64,000 bases of DNA from Henckelia pumila (GCF_033568475.1 NC_133120.1:84958151-85022150); one strand, 5' to 3'; shown: positions 33,249-46,300, counted from the stretch's first letter. The notes: generated by a model from the letters alone, not told the origin. Numbers and translations are program-made.

Positions 33249-35113
33249 TGTAAGAGTGGGTGCCCAGTGAGCCAACTGTGTGGCTATGGGCTTTGATGAC
33301 TCTTTGTATAAACAATCTTTTGTTTAATATTATTTACACTTTTATGGCAATGACTTTATATTACTTCATATTGTTATATTGTGATATACTATTGTTGTTT
33401 TGATAAAGACCTTGAATATACTATAGTGTATGTAAGATGTGGTAGAACATGGAGATGTCTATCATGAAATACATCTTATAGTCACTGTATGTTCTAAAAC
33501 CGTTCCTAGTCGATTGAGCCGTCCGATAATAAGGATAAGGATCGCTCGAGTTTGAGACTAGCATTTGCGATGCGGAGTACCACGTTTCATTGGTAGGGAA
33601 CATGGAGATGTTCGAAGCATGCAAATGGATATTCATAGGATGAATAATCGAACTACCCTATCCGGACTTTCCAAGTGGTTATCACTTATCGAGTGGATTA
33701 AGTCCGCGGTTTTGGTTGTACACCATTAGTCCTTACGACTTGAAACATCATGGAGACTCTATATGCTAGTGCTGTGTTTTGACTCGTTTACCGACTCTAT
33801 GGGGGTCATCAGGTGTCGAGATTGGGTACAGTTACGACACATATAGGAGTCAATGCATTGTTGTCAAGGATTCACCACATACTTGCGAGTGTGGATATCC
33901 TATGCGATCTGAGGAGATATTAGTGTGATAAATCTCTGGCCAGAGTAATTGATGTGATTTAAGAAATGGTTTCTTAGTAGCACATGCGATGTCACTAATT
34001 TGATCTTCAAGATGTATTGCATAGTTATCGAATCTTGAGCGACTCTCGATATACCAATGGTTGTTGATTCGATCGGGATATATGGATGAAGGGACCGTAC
34101 TGTACGCTAATCAAAATCTACTGGTTCTTGTAGGCACTATCAGTGATACCTAGGGAATCATGGGGCGATGTTGCTAGGCGCTTTACCATGATTCGTTGGG
34201 CAAGTCGGAAAGTGTTGTTCCGAGTCACAAGGAGTTGTGAGCCCACGGCTAGCTGTATCCCTGAACCATTGAGGGTCACACAGTGTAATGGAGTTTTAAT
34301 CCCCGTTGAGATAGTTAAATTTAAAGAGTTAAATTTAATGAACTAAGGAGTTGGACTTCTTAAATAAGAGTAAGGGAGTAGGATTTCCTAAAATGACATA
34401 GGGATGGACATTTTTGGAAACCACTGAATTCGGATTCAGGAAAATTTATTTTGACTTTAAAATGTGCAGAAATGGTTTCTGTGCACATTGGTGAAATCAG
34501 TTCATCAATCGGAGTCACGATGAATTTTATATTAATTTCTGAACGAGCGGGCTTTGCTTGTCAGGCCCCAGCTTATGATTAATGGGCCCTAAGGTGTTAG
34601 TGGCCTGCATTATAAATAAGTTATTTCAGTACAGAAATTACACACAACAGGTCATAATTTTTTAGAGCAAAAAAATCGAAAACCCTAGTCTCTCTAAAAG
34701 AAAATTTCGGCCGACCCCTCCCCCTCTGCCCGAGAAAATTCCGGTCTGTGAATTTGAATCGCGGTCAGGAATAACGAATCAGATTCGTGTAATCTCTTCG
34801 CAGAAAACTTCTGATAGATTTTCTAGTGCAATCTATCAGAGGGATTAAACCTCTGTTCGTGGACCTGATTGAAGGAGTTCATCGGTTCCAGGGAGAGACA
34901 ACAAGAGCAGATAAAATCTGTTGGTGTCCAGTAATCTCGTTGCGAGATTGAAGGTAAAATTTAATTAATTGTTATTTGAATTTTACACACACAATAATTT
35001 AATCGTTAAACGGTTGATACCCAAACCATGGAATTGTTCCATGATAAAAATTTTTAAACTTCCGCTGCACCGGGTATCAATCGTGATTGATCAGAGAGCC
35101 GCATTTTCCAACA
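33249..35113 (+). repeat. 5' LTR of copia element B
   Basis: Starts TGTAAGAGTGGG and ends TTTCCAACA. TATAAATA at 34611-34618 is the probable promoter, with a leader of about 0.5 kb to the LTR end. Confidence 0.95.
34611..34618 (+). promoter_or_regulatory. TATA box in 5' LTR of element B
   Basis: GCATTATAAATAAG is the only strong TATA context in the second half of the LTR. The copy in the 3' LTR is at 42392-42399. Confidence 0.6.
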
Positions 35114-35114
35114 T

Positions 35115-35126
35115 TGGTATCAGAGC
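35115..35126 (+). promoter_or_regulatory. Primer-binding site of element B
   Basis: TGGTATCAGAGC, complementary to the 3' end of initiator tRNA-Met, begins two bases after the LTR end. Confidence 0.88.
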
Positions 35127-35223
35127 CAGGTTGCTCAGATCAAACGATTAAATTAATCAATTGTACAAAATTTTTGAGTCTCGGTTTTTTGAAACAAAAT
35201 AAATATTTTTAAATAAAAAAAAA

Positions 35224-35581
35224 AATTTTCGGGGCAAAACCCGGGCAGCGATTGGATCGCTGCCCGGTGGGGCAGCAATTGTTGCTGCCCCATGCGGCGC
35301 ACGGCGCCGCCCAAAGGGGGCGCACGGCGCCGCCCAAGGCGGCGACCGTCGCCGCCCTGGGCGGCGCACGGCGCCGCCCAGCGCAGCGCTGGGCGCTGCG
35401 CAGGGGCGGTGCTCGGCGCCGCCCAGCGCAGCGCCCAGGGCGGCGCTCGGCGCCGCCCAGGGCAGCACTCGGCGCCGCCCAGGGGCGGCGCCAGGCGCTG
35501 CCCTAAGGGGGCAGCCGGGCTGCCCCCGGCCCGCGCCCCGGGTGCGGGCCAGCCCGGGAGTGTCCCGGGCGGCCCGCGGGA
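35224..35581 (+). repeat. GC-rich structured leader block of element B
   Basis: About 350 bp of very high GC in otherwise AT-rich DNA. It starts with two perfect hairpins, GGGCAGCGAT/ATCGCTGCCC and GGGGCAGCAA/TTGCTGCCCC. A run of GGCGCCGCCCA-type units follows, then CCCGGG-rich dyads. Open frames on both strands (Arg/Pro/Ala-rich) are composition artefacts. Confidence 0.85.
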
Positions 35582-37102
35582 AAAAATTATATTTTTATTT
35601 AAAATTAATTTTAATATTTAAAATTTTATTTTTGGTCCGGTCAAAAATTGTTTTTGATTGGTTCACGAGATTTCGGATCGAATTGTTCGAGTCCGTAAAT
35701 TTTAAAATTGATTTTGGATAAATTTGAATTTTTGGAAAATTTTAATATTTTATCCGTAAATTGAATTTTGAAATCAATTATTTTGGTACAATTGATGATA
35801 AGATATGATCTTATGATATATTAAGTAAAATATGATTTTATTTGTAAAATTGGATTTTATAGATAAAATATGATTTTATTTGATATAGAGATAAAATATG
35901 ATTTTATATGTGAAATAAGATTTTATATATAAAATATGATTTTATCTTGTTTAAATTTGAATTGCCACAGCATGTTATCCAATAAATTAATTTTGAATTA
36001 AATGTTATTGGATAAGGATGATCGATTGCCATGACCAATTTTGTAGGTGTATGTTAGGAATTTACATTTTGTCTTTATTATTGTTGGTTTTATTAATGGG
36101 CCTGGTTTATGGCCCGATATGAATGTCATATGTAATAAAAGTGGGCTTGGTTTATAGCCCGTTCCCACCCCCTAAAAATGTATCCCCTACTTGTCATTGT
36201 TATTTATTGTAAATACATTAGATTTAGTGGGAGATCAAGATTTGAAGATGGTGGGCCCAGCAGACAATGAAGACTGAAGAAATGTAAATTGGAAGCATAT
36301 GTAATAGGATTGCATTTGCATACTGCATATTACCTAGGATTGGACTAAGACCCGTGATTGGCAACCACGGGTCAATTAGAAATGGAATCGATCATCCTAT
36401 ATAATATGAGATATTATGATTGTATGCATGTTTAGACATAAATTGCGTGAATCCGGCAATGCATGCAATAAATTAAATATGATGAGACAAATAATTTTAT
36501 AAATAAAATCCCTCATTTTAAATATGATTTAAAATTTATATCAAGATAAATAAAGGAAATTTAAATATTGTTTAAATGTTCCTACCTTCCATCAACGGTC
36601 AATGTATGTGATGCTACCCGCGGATACGGTCCGGCTCATATTATTGGGGGGGCCCGTCCGTCGGAAAGCTGTACATTGGATCGACAAATGTTGTAAGTTG
36701 GGTGGAACTCCCATGGGATCGGCTCATATTATTGGGGGATCCACATGGCGACCGTCCATCACAACTTAATATTGATGGGTCATCTTGACATGTCACTTTA
36801 AACGGCGTCATATTATTGGGCCCTTATTGGACATGAGGTAAAAACATGGGGGTTGCTTTGGAAGCAATTGGGCTCTACCTTTTGAGAATTATGGTTGGCT
36901 GATATTATTCGGGACCATAAGTTTGTCAATTGGACTCCATGTTCTCACTAAGGAAAAAGTTTCCCGTTTTCACTAGAGGGTGGTGAAATCGTTAAAATAG
37001 TGGGAGTGAGATTCATAAAATTAAATTCGCCTATTTTATGTCTTAGTAAATTGTTAAACAATCATTGATATATGTCTGTTTTCCTTTTCAGTATTTCATA
37101 CA
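35582..37102 (+). other. Untranslated leader of element B up to gag
   Basis: AT-rich to about 36000, including several near-copies of ATAAAATATGATTTTAT (35830-35950). A part conserved with element A follows, with the covarying hairpin at 36349-36373 and four copies of a TCATATTATTGGG-type motif (near 36635, 36724, 36808 and 36900). gag starts about 190 bp after the last copy. Confidence 0.75.
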
Positions 37103-40100
37103 ATGAATTCGCGAAATCCTTTATTCTCGATCCTCGAACAAAACAAGCTGACTGGCGCCAACTATACGGAATGGTTCCGGAAGTTGAAGATTGTCTTAAC
37201 TTCGGAGAAAATGCTCTACGTGTTAGAGAAAGCACCTCCGAAGGAAGCACCAGCTGACATAAGTCCGGAGGAATTGGCCAAACTTGATGCATGGTGTGAC
37301 CATGACATCAAGACCAAATGCTATATGCAAGCCTCGATGTCTGATGAACTCCAGAGGCGATTTGAGGACACGGTGAATGCTGCTGACATTCACGCGCAAC
37401 TCAAGGAACTTTTTGGGGCTCAGTCGAGGGCTGAAAGGTTCTCTACTGTTAAGGAGTTGATGACGTGCCGCATGCGTGAAGGGACTTCGGTCCGTGATCA
37501 TGGGGTACGAGTGATTTGGCTCATACAGAAGTTAGCGACCCTTGATTTGGTGTTGGAGCATGAACTCAATGTGGACTTGCTGCTTCTATCTCTTCCTTCT
37601 TCATTTGATGGATTCGTGATAAATTTTAATATGAACAAGATAGAGGCCACCCTTGAAGAGATGGTCAATATGCTCGTTACATATGAATCCACACTTAAGA
37701 AGGATAAGCCAGCTTTCTTGGTGGGCTCCTCATCTTCTGCTAAGAAGGGGCCAAGTATGAAGGGCAAGAAACGTTCTGCCCCACCCAAGAAAGTGGAACC
37801 CGAGAAGAAGCAAAAGACAAAGGCTTCAAACAATGGAAAATCCAAGGATGTTTGCCATTACTGCAAGAAGCCGGGTCATTGGAAGCGCAACTGCAAGGAG
37901 TATCTTGAGCAGTTAGGAACTGCAAAGGGTATGTTCTATATCGAAATAAACATGTCACTTAATACAACTTCTTGGGTATTGGATACCGGATGTGGATCTC
38001 ACATTTGCAATGATTTGCAGGTGATGACAAGAAGTCGCAGGCTTAGAATGGGTGAGACCCAGCTGAGGCTCGGGAATGGTTCCAGAGTTGAAGCTACGGC
38101 CATTGGAGATGTTTGTTTGATTTTGCAGAATGGTTTTAAATTATTGTTGAGAGATGTTTTATTTGTGCCAGATTTAATTAAAAACATTATTTCTATTTCT
38201 ATGCTTGATAGAGATGGTTATTCTTGTAATTTTGTGAATGGGATTTGCAATATTTACAAGAATGAATGTTTAATTGGAAATGGACAACTTGAAAACGATC
38301 TATACAATTTAAAACTAAAAGACGTTCCAGTGAATTGTATTGACAAACCGGCGACAACAAACAAAAGGAAAATCGATAGTCAAAACCCGGCAAACCTTTG
38401 GCACGCTAGACTAGGTCATATTTCCTCAAGGAGGATGAACAAGCTAGTGGGAGAGGGCATGTTTGATATGTCTGATATTAACTCTCTACCTACTTGTGAA
38501 TCCTGCCTAAAAGGAAAAATGACTAAATCTCCTTTTAAGGGGAAACCTGAGCGTAGTCAGAATCTGTTGGATTTGATCCATACAGATGTTTGTGGTCCAT
38601 TTAGAGTAGGGACTCAACATGGCCACACCTACTTCATTACCTTTACTGATGATTATTCAAGGTATGGGTATTTATATTTAATGAAATATAAGTCTGAAGC
38701 ATTTGAAAAGTTCAAAGAATTCAAGGCTGAAGTAGAAAACAAGCTAGGTAAAAGTATTAAAGCACTTCGATCGGATCGAGGTGGAGAATACTTGAGTACC
38801 GAGTTTTTGGACTATCTAAAAGAGAATGGGATTCTCTCTCAGTGGACTCCTCCTATGACACCACAGCTTAATGGTGTATCGGAGCGTCGTAATCGAACTT
38901 TGTTGGACATGGTTCGATCTATGATGAGCTTCACTGAGCTTCCACCTTCGTTTTGGGGCTATGCGCTTGAAACGGCGGTATTGTTGTTGAACAACGTCCA
39001 CACTAAAGCAGTGGACAAAACACCTACGAGTTATGGAATGGCAAAGCTCCTAAGTATTCGTACTTGAGGATTTGGGGATGTCCTGCTTACGTGAAGCGGA
39101 CAGTGGGAGATAAGTTGGATAGTCGATCCAGCTTATGTTATTTTGTAGGGTATCCGAAGAATTCAATCGGATATTATTTCTATTATCCTGCTGAAACAAA
39201 GGTGTTTGTTTCTAGGAATGCCACCTTCTTGGAGAAGGAATTCTTATTGGATAAGAAAGGCGAGATGATGGAACTCGAAGAAGTTCGAGAAGAACCCGAA
39301 ATACAAAATAACGATCCTACACCTCAGGAACCATTGCTGGACACGCCTGCACCTAGAAGATCCGAAAGGACTTCTAGACCTCCAGTTCGATATGGTCTTC
39401 TTCTTGAAGGGGATCAAGATGAACCCGACATTGGATGTGATCCAAGAAACTTCAAGGAAGCAATTTCTGATGCGGATTCGAATTTATGGCTTGAAGCTAT
39501 GCAGTCAGAATTGGATTCAATGCATACAAACCAAGTTTGGTCTTTGGTAGATCCTCCCGATGGAATTGTTCCAATAGGGTGTAAATGGATCTACAAAAGA
39601 AAGCTTGGGCCTGATGGTAAGGTATTGACCTACAAGGCGCGATTGGTGGCGAAAGGTTATACTCAAAGGCAAGGAGTTGACTATGACGAAACCTTTTCAC
39701 CAGTTGCAATGTTCAAGTCCATAAGAATCCTAATTGCCATAGCTGCATGGTATGACTATGAGATATGGCAAATGGATGTGAAGACTGCTTTTCTTAATGG
39801 AGACATTAAGGAGGAAATCTATATGAAGCAGCCTGAGGGGTTCACATCCATGGGAAGCGAGCATAAGGTATGCAAGCTTCAGAGATCAATTTATGATCTA
39901 AAACAAGCATCAAGAAGTTGGAACCAGAAATTTGATGAAACAATAAAAGATTTTGGTTTCATCAAGAACCCGGAGGAACCGTGCGTGTACAAGAAAGTAG
40001 TTAAGGATGCTGTGACATTCTTAGTACTTTATGTTGATGACATCCTACTCATTGGGAATGATGTAGGGATGTTGCAGTCAACAAAGATATGGTTATCAGG

Positions 40101-41015
40101 TAGATTTTCGATGAAGGATTTGGGAGAGGCATCCTACATTCTTGGGATACAGATCTATAGAGATAGGTCTAAGAGAATGATAGGACTCACTCAATCAACC
40201 TACATCGATACCATATTGAAACGATTTTCAATGGATGGGTCCAAGAGAGGACATCTACCCATGTGTCATGGAGTTTCTCTATCCAAGTCTATGTGTCCCA
40301 AGACTGATGCAGGATAGAGAATATGACACATGTACCATATGCGTCAGCTATAGGTAGTATCATGTATGGGATGATATCTACCAGACCGGATGTAGCATTT
40401 GCTCTGAGTGTCACGAGCAGATATCAGTCTAATCCTGGTCAAATGCATTGGAAAGCCGTGAAGGACATTCTTAAGTACTTGCGAAGGACTAAAAATATGT
40501 TCATGGTTTATGGAGGACGAGAACTCAAATTGGAAGGCTATACCGACTCTAGCTTCCAAAGTGATGTGGATGACTCGAAGTCAACCTCTGGATTTGTGTT
40601 CATGCTCAATGGCGGTGCTGTCTCTTGGAAGAGTTCCAAGCAGGACACCACAGCGGATTCCACCACTGAGGCTGAATACATTGCAGCATCAGCTGCTGCT
40701 AAAGAGGCCGTTTGGATGAGGAATTTCGTCCAAGAGTTGGGCATCATTCCTGAATTTGTTGGTCCAGTCCCGGTGTACTGCGACAACACGGGTGCCGTTG
40801 CTCAAGCAAAGGAACCAAGGTCTCATCAAAGATCCAAACACGTACTGAGGAAATACCACATAATCCGGGAGATTGTGGAAAGAGGAGACATCATTGTCGA
40901 ACGAGTGGCCTCTGCAGACAATATCGCTGATCCGCTTACTAAGCCCTTGCCAGGACCATTGTTTGACAAACATCGCGAAACAATGGGTCTACGTAGTATG
41001 ACTAGTTGGCTATAG
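37103..41015 (+). pseudogene. Copia gag-pol polyprotein of element B, two frameshifts
   Basis: Gag starts at ATG 37103 (MNSRNPLFSILEQNKLTGAN) with the UBN2-type capsid region, then a zinc knuckle CHYCKKPGHWKRNC (about 37852-37893). Next come the protease active site LDTGCGSH (about 37978-38002), GAG-pre-integrase, the integrase HHCC zinc site (WHARLGHIS ... CESCLKGK) and the DDE core. The reverse transcriptase has LYVDDILLIGND (YVDD at 40030-40041). RNase H runs from YTDSSFQSDVDDSKST to the stop at 41015. The frame breaks near 39026, at the integrase end, and near 40310, between RT and RNase H; compared with element A each looks like a one-base loss. Otherwise the reading frame is long and clean. 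Confidence 0.93.
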
Positions 41016-41018
41016 GGC

Positions 41019-41028
41019 AAGTGGGAGA
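41019..41028 (+). promoter_or_regulatory. Polypurine tract of element B
   Basis: AAGTGGGAGA lies immediately before the 3' LTR. The same tract precedes the 3' LTR of element A (47302-47311). Confidence 0.8.
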
Positions 41029-41029
41029 T

Positions 41030-42894
41030 TGTAAGAGTGGGTGCCCAGTGAGCCAACTGTGTGGCTATGGGCTTTGATGACTCTTTGTATAAACAATCTT
41101 TTGTTTAATATTATTTACACTTTTATGGCAATGACTTTATATTACTTCATATTGTTATATTGTGATATACTATTGTTGTTTTGATAAAGACCTTGAATAT
41201 ACTATAGTGTATGTAAGATGTGGTAGAACATGGAGATGTCTATCATGAAATACATCTTATAGTCACTGTATGTTCTAAAACCGTTCCTAGTCGATTGAGC
41301 CGTCCGATAATAAGGATAAGGATCGCTCGAGTTTGAGACTAGCATTTGCGATGCGGAGTACCACGTTTCATTGGTAGGGAACATGGAGATGTTCGAAGCA
41401 TGCAAATGGATATTCATAGGATGAATAATCGAACTACCCTATCCGGACTTTCCAAGTGGTTATCACTTATCGAGTGGATTAAGTCCGCGGTTTTGGTTGT
41501 ACACCATTAGTCCTTACGACTTGAAACATCATGGAGACTCTATATGCTAGTGCTGTGTTTTGACTCGTTTACCGACTCTATGGGGGTCATCAGGTGTCGA
41601 GATTGGGTACAGTTACGACACATATAGGAGTCAATGCATTGTTGTCAAGGATTCACCACATACTTGCGAGTGTGGATATCCTATGCGATCTGAGGAGATA
41701 TTAGTGTGATAAATCTCTGGCCAGAGTAATTGATGTGATTTAAGAAATGGTTTCTTAGTAGCACATGCGATGTCACTAATTTGATCTTCAAGATGTATTG
41801 CATAGTTATCGAATCTTGAGCGACTCTCGATATACCAATGGTTGTTGATTCGATCGGGATATATGGATGAAGGGACCGTACTGTACGCTAACCAAAATCT
41901 ACTGGTTCTTGTAGGCACTATCAGTGATACCTAGGGAATCATGGGGCGATGTTGCTAGGCGCTTTACCATGATTCGTTGGGCAAGTCGGAAAGTGTTGTT
42001 CCGAGTCACAAGGAGTTGTGAGCCCACGGCTAGCTGTATCCCTGAACCATTGAGGGTCACACAGTGTAATGGAGTTTTAATCCCCGTTGAGATAGTTAAA
42101 TTTAAAGAGTTAAATTTAATGAACTAAGGAGTTGGACTTCTTAAATAAGAGTAAGGGAGTAGGATTTCCTAAAATGACATAGGGATGGACATTTTTGGAA
42201 ACCACTGAATTCGGATTCAGGAAAATTTATTTTGACTTTAAAATGTGCAGAAATGGTTTCTGTGCACATTGGTGAAATCAGTTCATCAATCGGAGTCACG
42301 ATGAATTTTATATTAATTTCTGAACGAGCGGGCTTTGCTTGTCAGGCCCCAGCTTATGATTAATGGGCCCTAAGGTGTTAGTGGCCTGCATTATAAATAA
42401 GTTATTTCAGTACAGAAATTACACACAACAGGTCATAATTTTTTAGAGCAAAAAAATCGAAAACCCTAGTCTCTCTAAAAGAAAATTTCGGCCGACCCCT
42501 CCCCCTCTGCCCGAGAAAATTCCGGTCTGTGAATTTGAATCGCGGTCAGGAATAACGAATCAGATTCGTGTAATCTCTTCGCAGAAAACTTCTGATAGAT
42601 TTTCTAGTGCAATCTATCAGAGGGATTAAACCTCTGTTCGTGGACCTGATTGAAGGAGTTCATCGGTTCCAGGGAGAGACAACAAGAGCAGATAAAATCT
42701 GTTGGTGTCCAGTAATCTCGTTGCGAGATTGAAGGTAAAATTTAATTAATTGTTATTTGAATTTTACACACACAATAATTTAATCGTTAAACGGTTGATA
42801 CCCAAACCATGGAATTGTTCCATGATAAAAATTTTTAAACTTCCGCTGCACCGGGTATCAATCGTGATTGATCAGAGAGCCGCATTTTCCAACA
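41030..42894 (+). repeat. 3' LTR of copia element B
   Basis: Same length as the 5' LTR (1865 bp) and essentially identical. It is followed by the target duplication AGTGT and resumption of element A. Confidence 0.95.
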
Positions 42895-43366
42895 AGTGTC
42901 TGGCTCATATTATTGGGGAGACCTGGACGCCGGAAAGCTGTGACTTCCACTGACATAGGTGATGTGAATTGGGTGGAACTCCCATGACTTCGGCTCATAT
43001 TATTGAGGGAACTCATGACTACCGTCTACTACGATTCAACATTGATGGGTCGGCTTGACACTCGAAGATAAACGACGTCATATTATTGGGTCCTTATCAA
43101 GAGTGAAACGAAACACGTAGAGGTTGCATGGGGATGCAATTGGGCTCTACCTTTTAGAAATTATGATTGGCTGATATTATTCGGGATCATAGTTGTCTAG
43201 ATTGGACTATACGTGCTCACTAAGGAAATACGATTTCCCGTTTTTCATCAGAGGGTGGTGAAAATGTCAAAATAGTGGGAGAAAATTTATAAAATTAAAG
43301 TCCATATTTTATATCTTAAAATTATTTTAAAATAATCAGTAACGATTATCTGTTTTCATTTTCAGT
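42895..43366 (+). other. Untranslated leader of element A, right part
   Basis: Continues the leader interrupted at 33248. It holds four copies of the TCATATTATTGGG-type motif (near 42905, 42996, 43079 and 43171) at about 85-90-nt spacing, matching the arrangement in element B. gag follows. Confidence 0.75.
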
Positions 43367-46300
43367 ATGTTTAAGATGTCGGCACGCAATCCACTTTCTG
43401 CTATTCTCGAACAAAACAAGATAACCGGACTAATTATCAAGACTGGCTAAGAAATCTAAAGATTGTTCTAAACTCTGAGAGGATTGCGTATGTGCTTGAA
43501 AAGAATCCATCAAAGAAAGCAGCTCCTAACATCAGTGAGACTGAGTTAGCCAAGCTTGAGAAATGGTGGGACCATGATCTCCAAGCTAAGAGCTACATCC
43601 TGGCTTCTATGTCGAATGAACTGCAAAGGCGGTTCGAGGATGCTACGAATGCTGCTGACATTCACTTTCATCTGAAAGAGTTATACGGTGTTCAAACTCG
43701 ATCAGAAAGACATGCAACTGTGAAAGAACTCATGACTACACGCTTGCGAGAAGGGGCTTCGGTCCATGAGCATGGTGTTAGGATGATTGGGTTAGTTGAG
43801 AAATTAGTGGGACTCGATGTGGTTATGCCTCATGAGCTCTCGATTGATATTCTCTTGTTGTCTTTACCTTCCTCGTTCGACGGATTTGTGGTTAATTTTA
43901 ATATAAACAAGTTAGAGGCCACCCTTGAAGAGTTGGTCAATATGCTTGTTAATTATGAAGCCACAATCAAGAAAAAAAGCCTGTTCTGCTTTTGGGCTCG
44001 TCGTCTGGGACGAAAAAGGGAGCCCAAAACAAGGGAAAGAAGCGTTCTGCCCCTGCAGTTAAGAACAAGCCTAATAAGAAGCCATACAAGAAACCTGCTC
44101 AAGGGCCTAAAAGGCCAAATAAATCAGAACAAATCTGTTTCCATTGCAACAAGCCTGAACATTGGAGGCGTAATTGCACTGAATATCTTGCCCAGAAGCG
44201 TTCTGGTCTTGGTATGTTTTATATTGAAATTAATATCTCAATGAATTCTTCTTTTTGGGTATTGGATACCGGATGTGGTTCTCATCTATGCAATGATTTG
44301 CAGGTGATGACAAGAAGCAAGAAACTTAGAGAAGGTGAGACCTTTCTAAGACTTGGAAATGGAGCAAGGGTTGCTGCCAAGGCCAAGGAGATATTATTTT
44401 AATATTAAACAATGATTTTAAGTTGCTTTTGAGAGATGTTTTGTATGTTCCTGATTTGGTTAAAAACATTATTTCTATTTCTATGCTTGATAGAGATGGT
44501 TATTCTTGTGTTTTTGCAAAAGGTGTTTGCAAAATATATAAGAATGAATGTTTGATTGGAACTGGTGAATTACAAAACGATCTCTATAACTTAAAATTAA
44601 AAGATATTTCATTGAACAATGTCCAAACAATAACAACAACAAATAAAAGAAAACAAGATAGTCAAAACCCAGCACATATATGGCACGCTAGACTAGGTCA
44701 TATTTCTCAAAGAATGATGCACAAACTAGTGGGAGAGGGCATGTTCGACATGTCAGATATAAACTCTCTACCTACTTGTGAATCTTGTCTGAAGGGAAAA
44801 ATGACCAAGACTCCCTTTAATGGGAATGTAGAACGTGCACATGGTCTTTTGGATTTGATCCACACAGACGTATGTGCCCGCTAAATGTTAGCACTAAATA
44901 TGGGAATTCCTACTTCATTACCTTTACTGATGATTTTTCGAGGTATGGGTATGTGTATTTGATGAAATACAAGTCTGAAACATTTGAAAAGTTCAAAGAA
45001 TTCAGATCTGAAGTAGAGAAACAATTGGGTAAAAGTATTAAAACACTCCGATCTGATCGAGGTGGAGAATACTTGAGTACTGAATTTTTGGACTATCTTA
45101 AAGATAATGGGATTCTCTCACGGTGGACTCCACCAGGAACACCACAATTGAATGGTGTTTCTAAACATCGAAATCGAACTTTGATGGACATGGTTCGATC
45201 TATGATGGGATTCACTGAATTGCCTAGATCGTTTTGGGGCTTTGCGCTTGAAACTGCGGCAATGTTGTTGAATAATGTCCATACGTAGGCAGTGGATAAA
45301 ACACCATATGAGATATGGATGGGAAAGGTTCCCAAATATTCTTATTTGAGAATATGGGGATGTCCTGCTTACGTGAAGCAGACAGTGGGAGACAAATTGG
45401 ATAGTAGATCCATTTTGTGCTACTTCGTGGGATATCCAAAGAACTCTGTTGGATATTATTTCTATCATCCAAAAGAAGCAAATGTGTTTGTTTCTAGAAA
45501 TGCCACCTTCTTGGAGAAGGAGTTTCTATTAGGTAGAAAAGGCAAAATGATAGAACTCGAGGAAATTCGAGATACACCCACGACTGTAGAAGTTGAACCC
45601 AATCTCCAACAGCCAGTAGTTGAATCACACATACCTAGAAGGTCTGAAAGAATAATCAGACCGCCTGCAAGATATACGCTTCTTCATGAACAAGGACATG
45701 ATGAGCCTAATGATGGATGCGATCCACGAAACTTCAAAGAAGCAATATCTGATGCTGAATCATCTAAATGGCTTGAAGCTATGCAGTCCGAAATGGACTC
45801 CATGTATTCGAACCAAGTATGGACTTTAGTAGATCTACCTGAGGGAATTGTTCCCATAGGATGCAAATGGATTTACAAGAGAAAACTTGGGGCGGATGGG
45901 AAGGTATTGATCTTCAAAGCAAGACTAGTGGCAAAAGGCTATACTCAAAGGCAAGGAGTTGACTATGAGGAAACTTTTTCACCAGTCGCTATGTTCAAGT
46001 CAATTAGAATATTGCTAGCCATAGCTGCATGGTATGACTATGAAATATGGCAGATGGATATGAAAACAGCATTCCTCAATGGAGACATTAAAGAAGAGAT
46101 CTATATGTCTCAACCTGAGGGTTTCACATCAGTAGGAAGTGAGCATAAGGTATGCAAACTTCAGAGATCGATCTACGGTCTCAAGCAGGCATCTAGGAGT
46201 TGGAATCTCAGATTTGATAACACTATCAAAGAGTTTGGTTTTGTTAAAAATTCTGAGGAACCATGTGTGTACAAAAAAGTTAGTGGGAGTGCAGTGACAT

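Larger units (their letters stand above)
33249..42894 (+). mobile_element. Ty1/copia LTR retrotransposon B, young insertion in element A
   Basis: A 9646-bp element with two 1865-bp LTRs and the target duplication AGTGT (33244-33248 and 42895-42899). Element A sequence continues directly on both sides. I noticed a single LTR difference (T at 34111, C at 41892), so this is a recent insertion. It is related to A over leader, gag-pol and part of the LTR, but distinct in sequence. The internal region has a primer-binding site, a very GC-rich leader, gag-pol and a polypurine tract. Confidence 0.95.

Noticed and set aside
34143-34346. Short frames found identically in both LTRs of B (also at 41924), and the like in A (23229, 48011)
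   Set aside because: They recur because LTRs are duplicates. They are short, not conserved as proteins between A and B, and start in arbitrary places.
35157-35621. Arg/Pro/Ala-rich frames of 84-109 codons on both strands
   Set aside because: They come from GC-rich GGCGCC-type repetition that opens several frames at once, inside a retrotransposon leader. No domain is visible.
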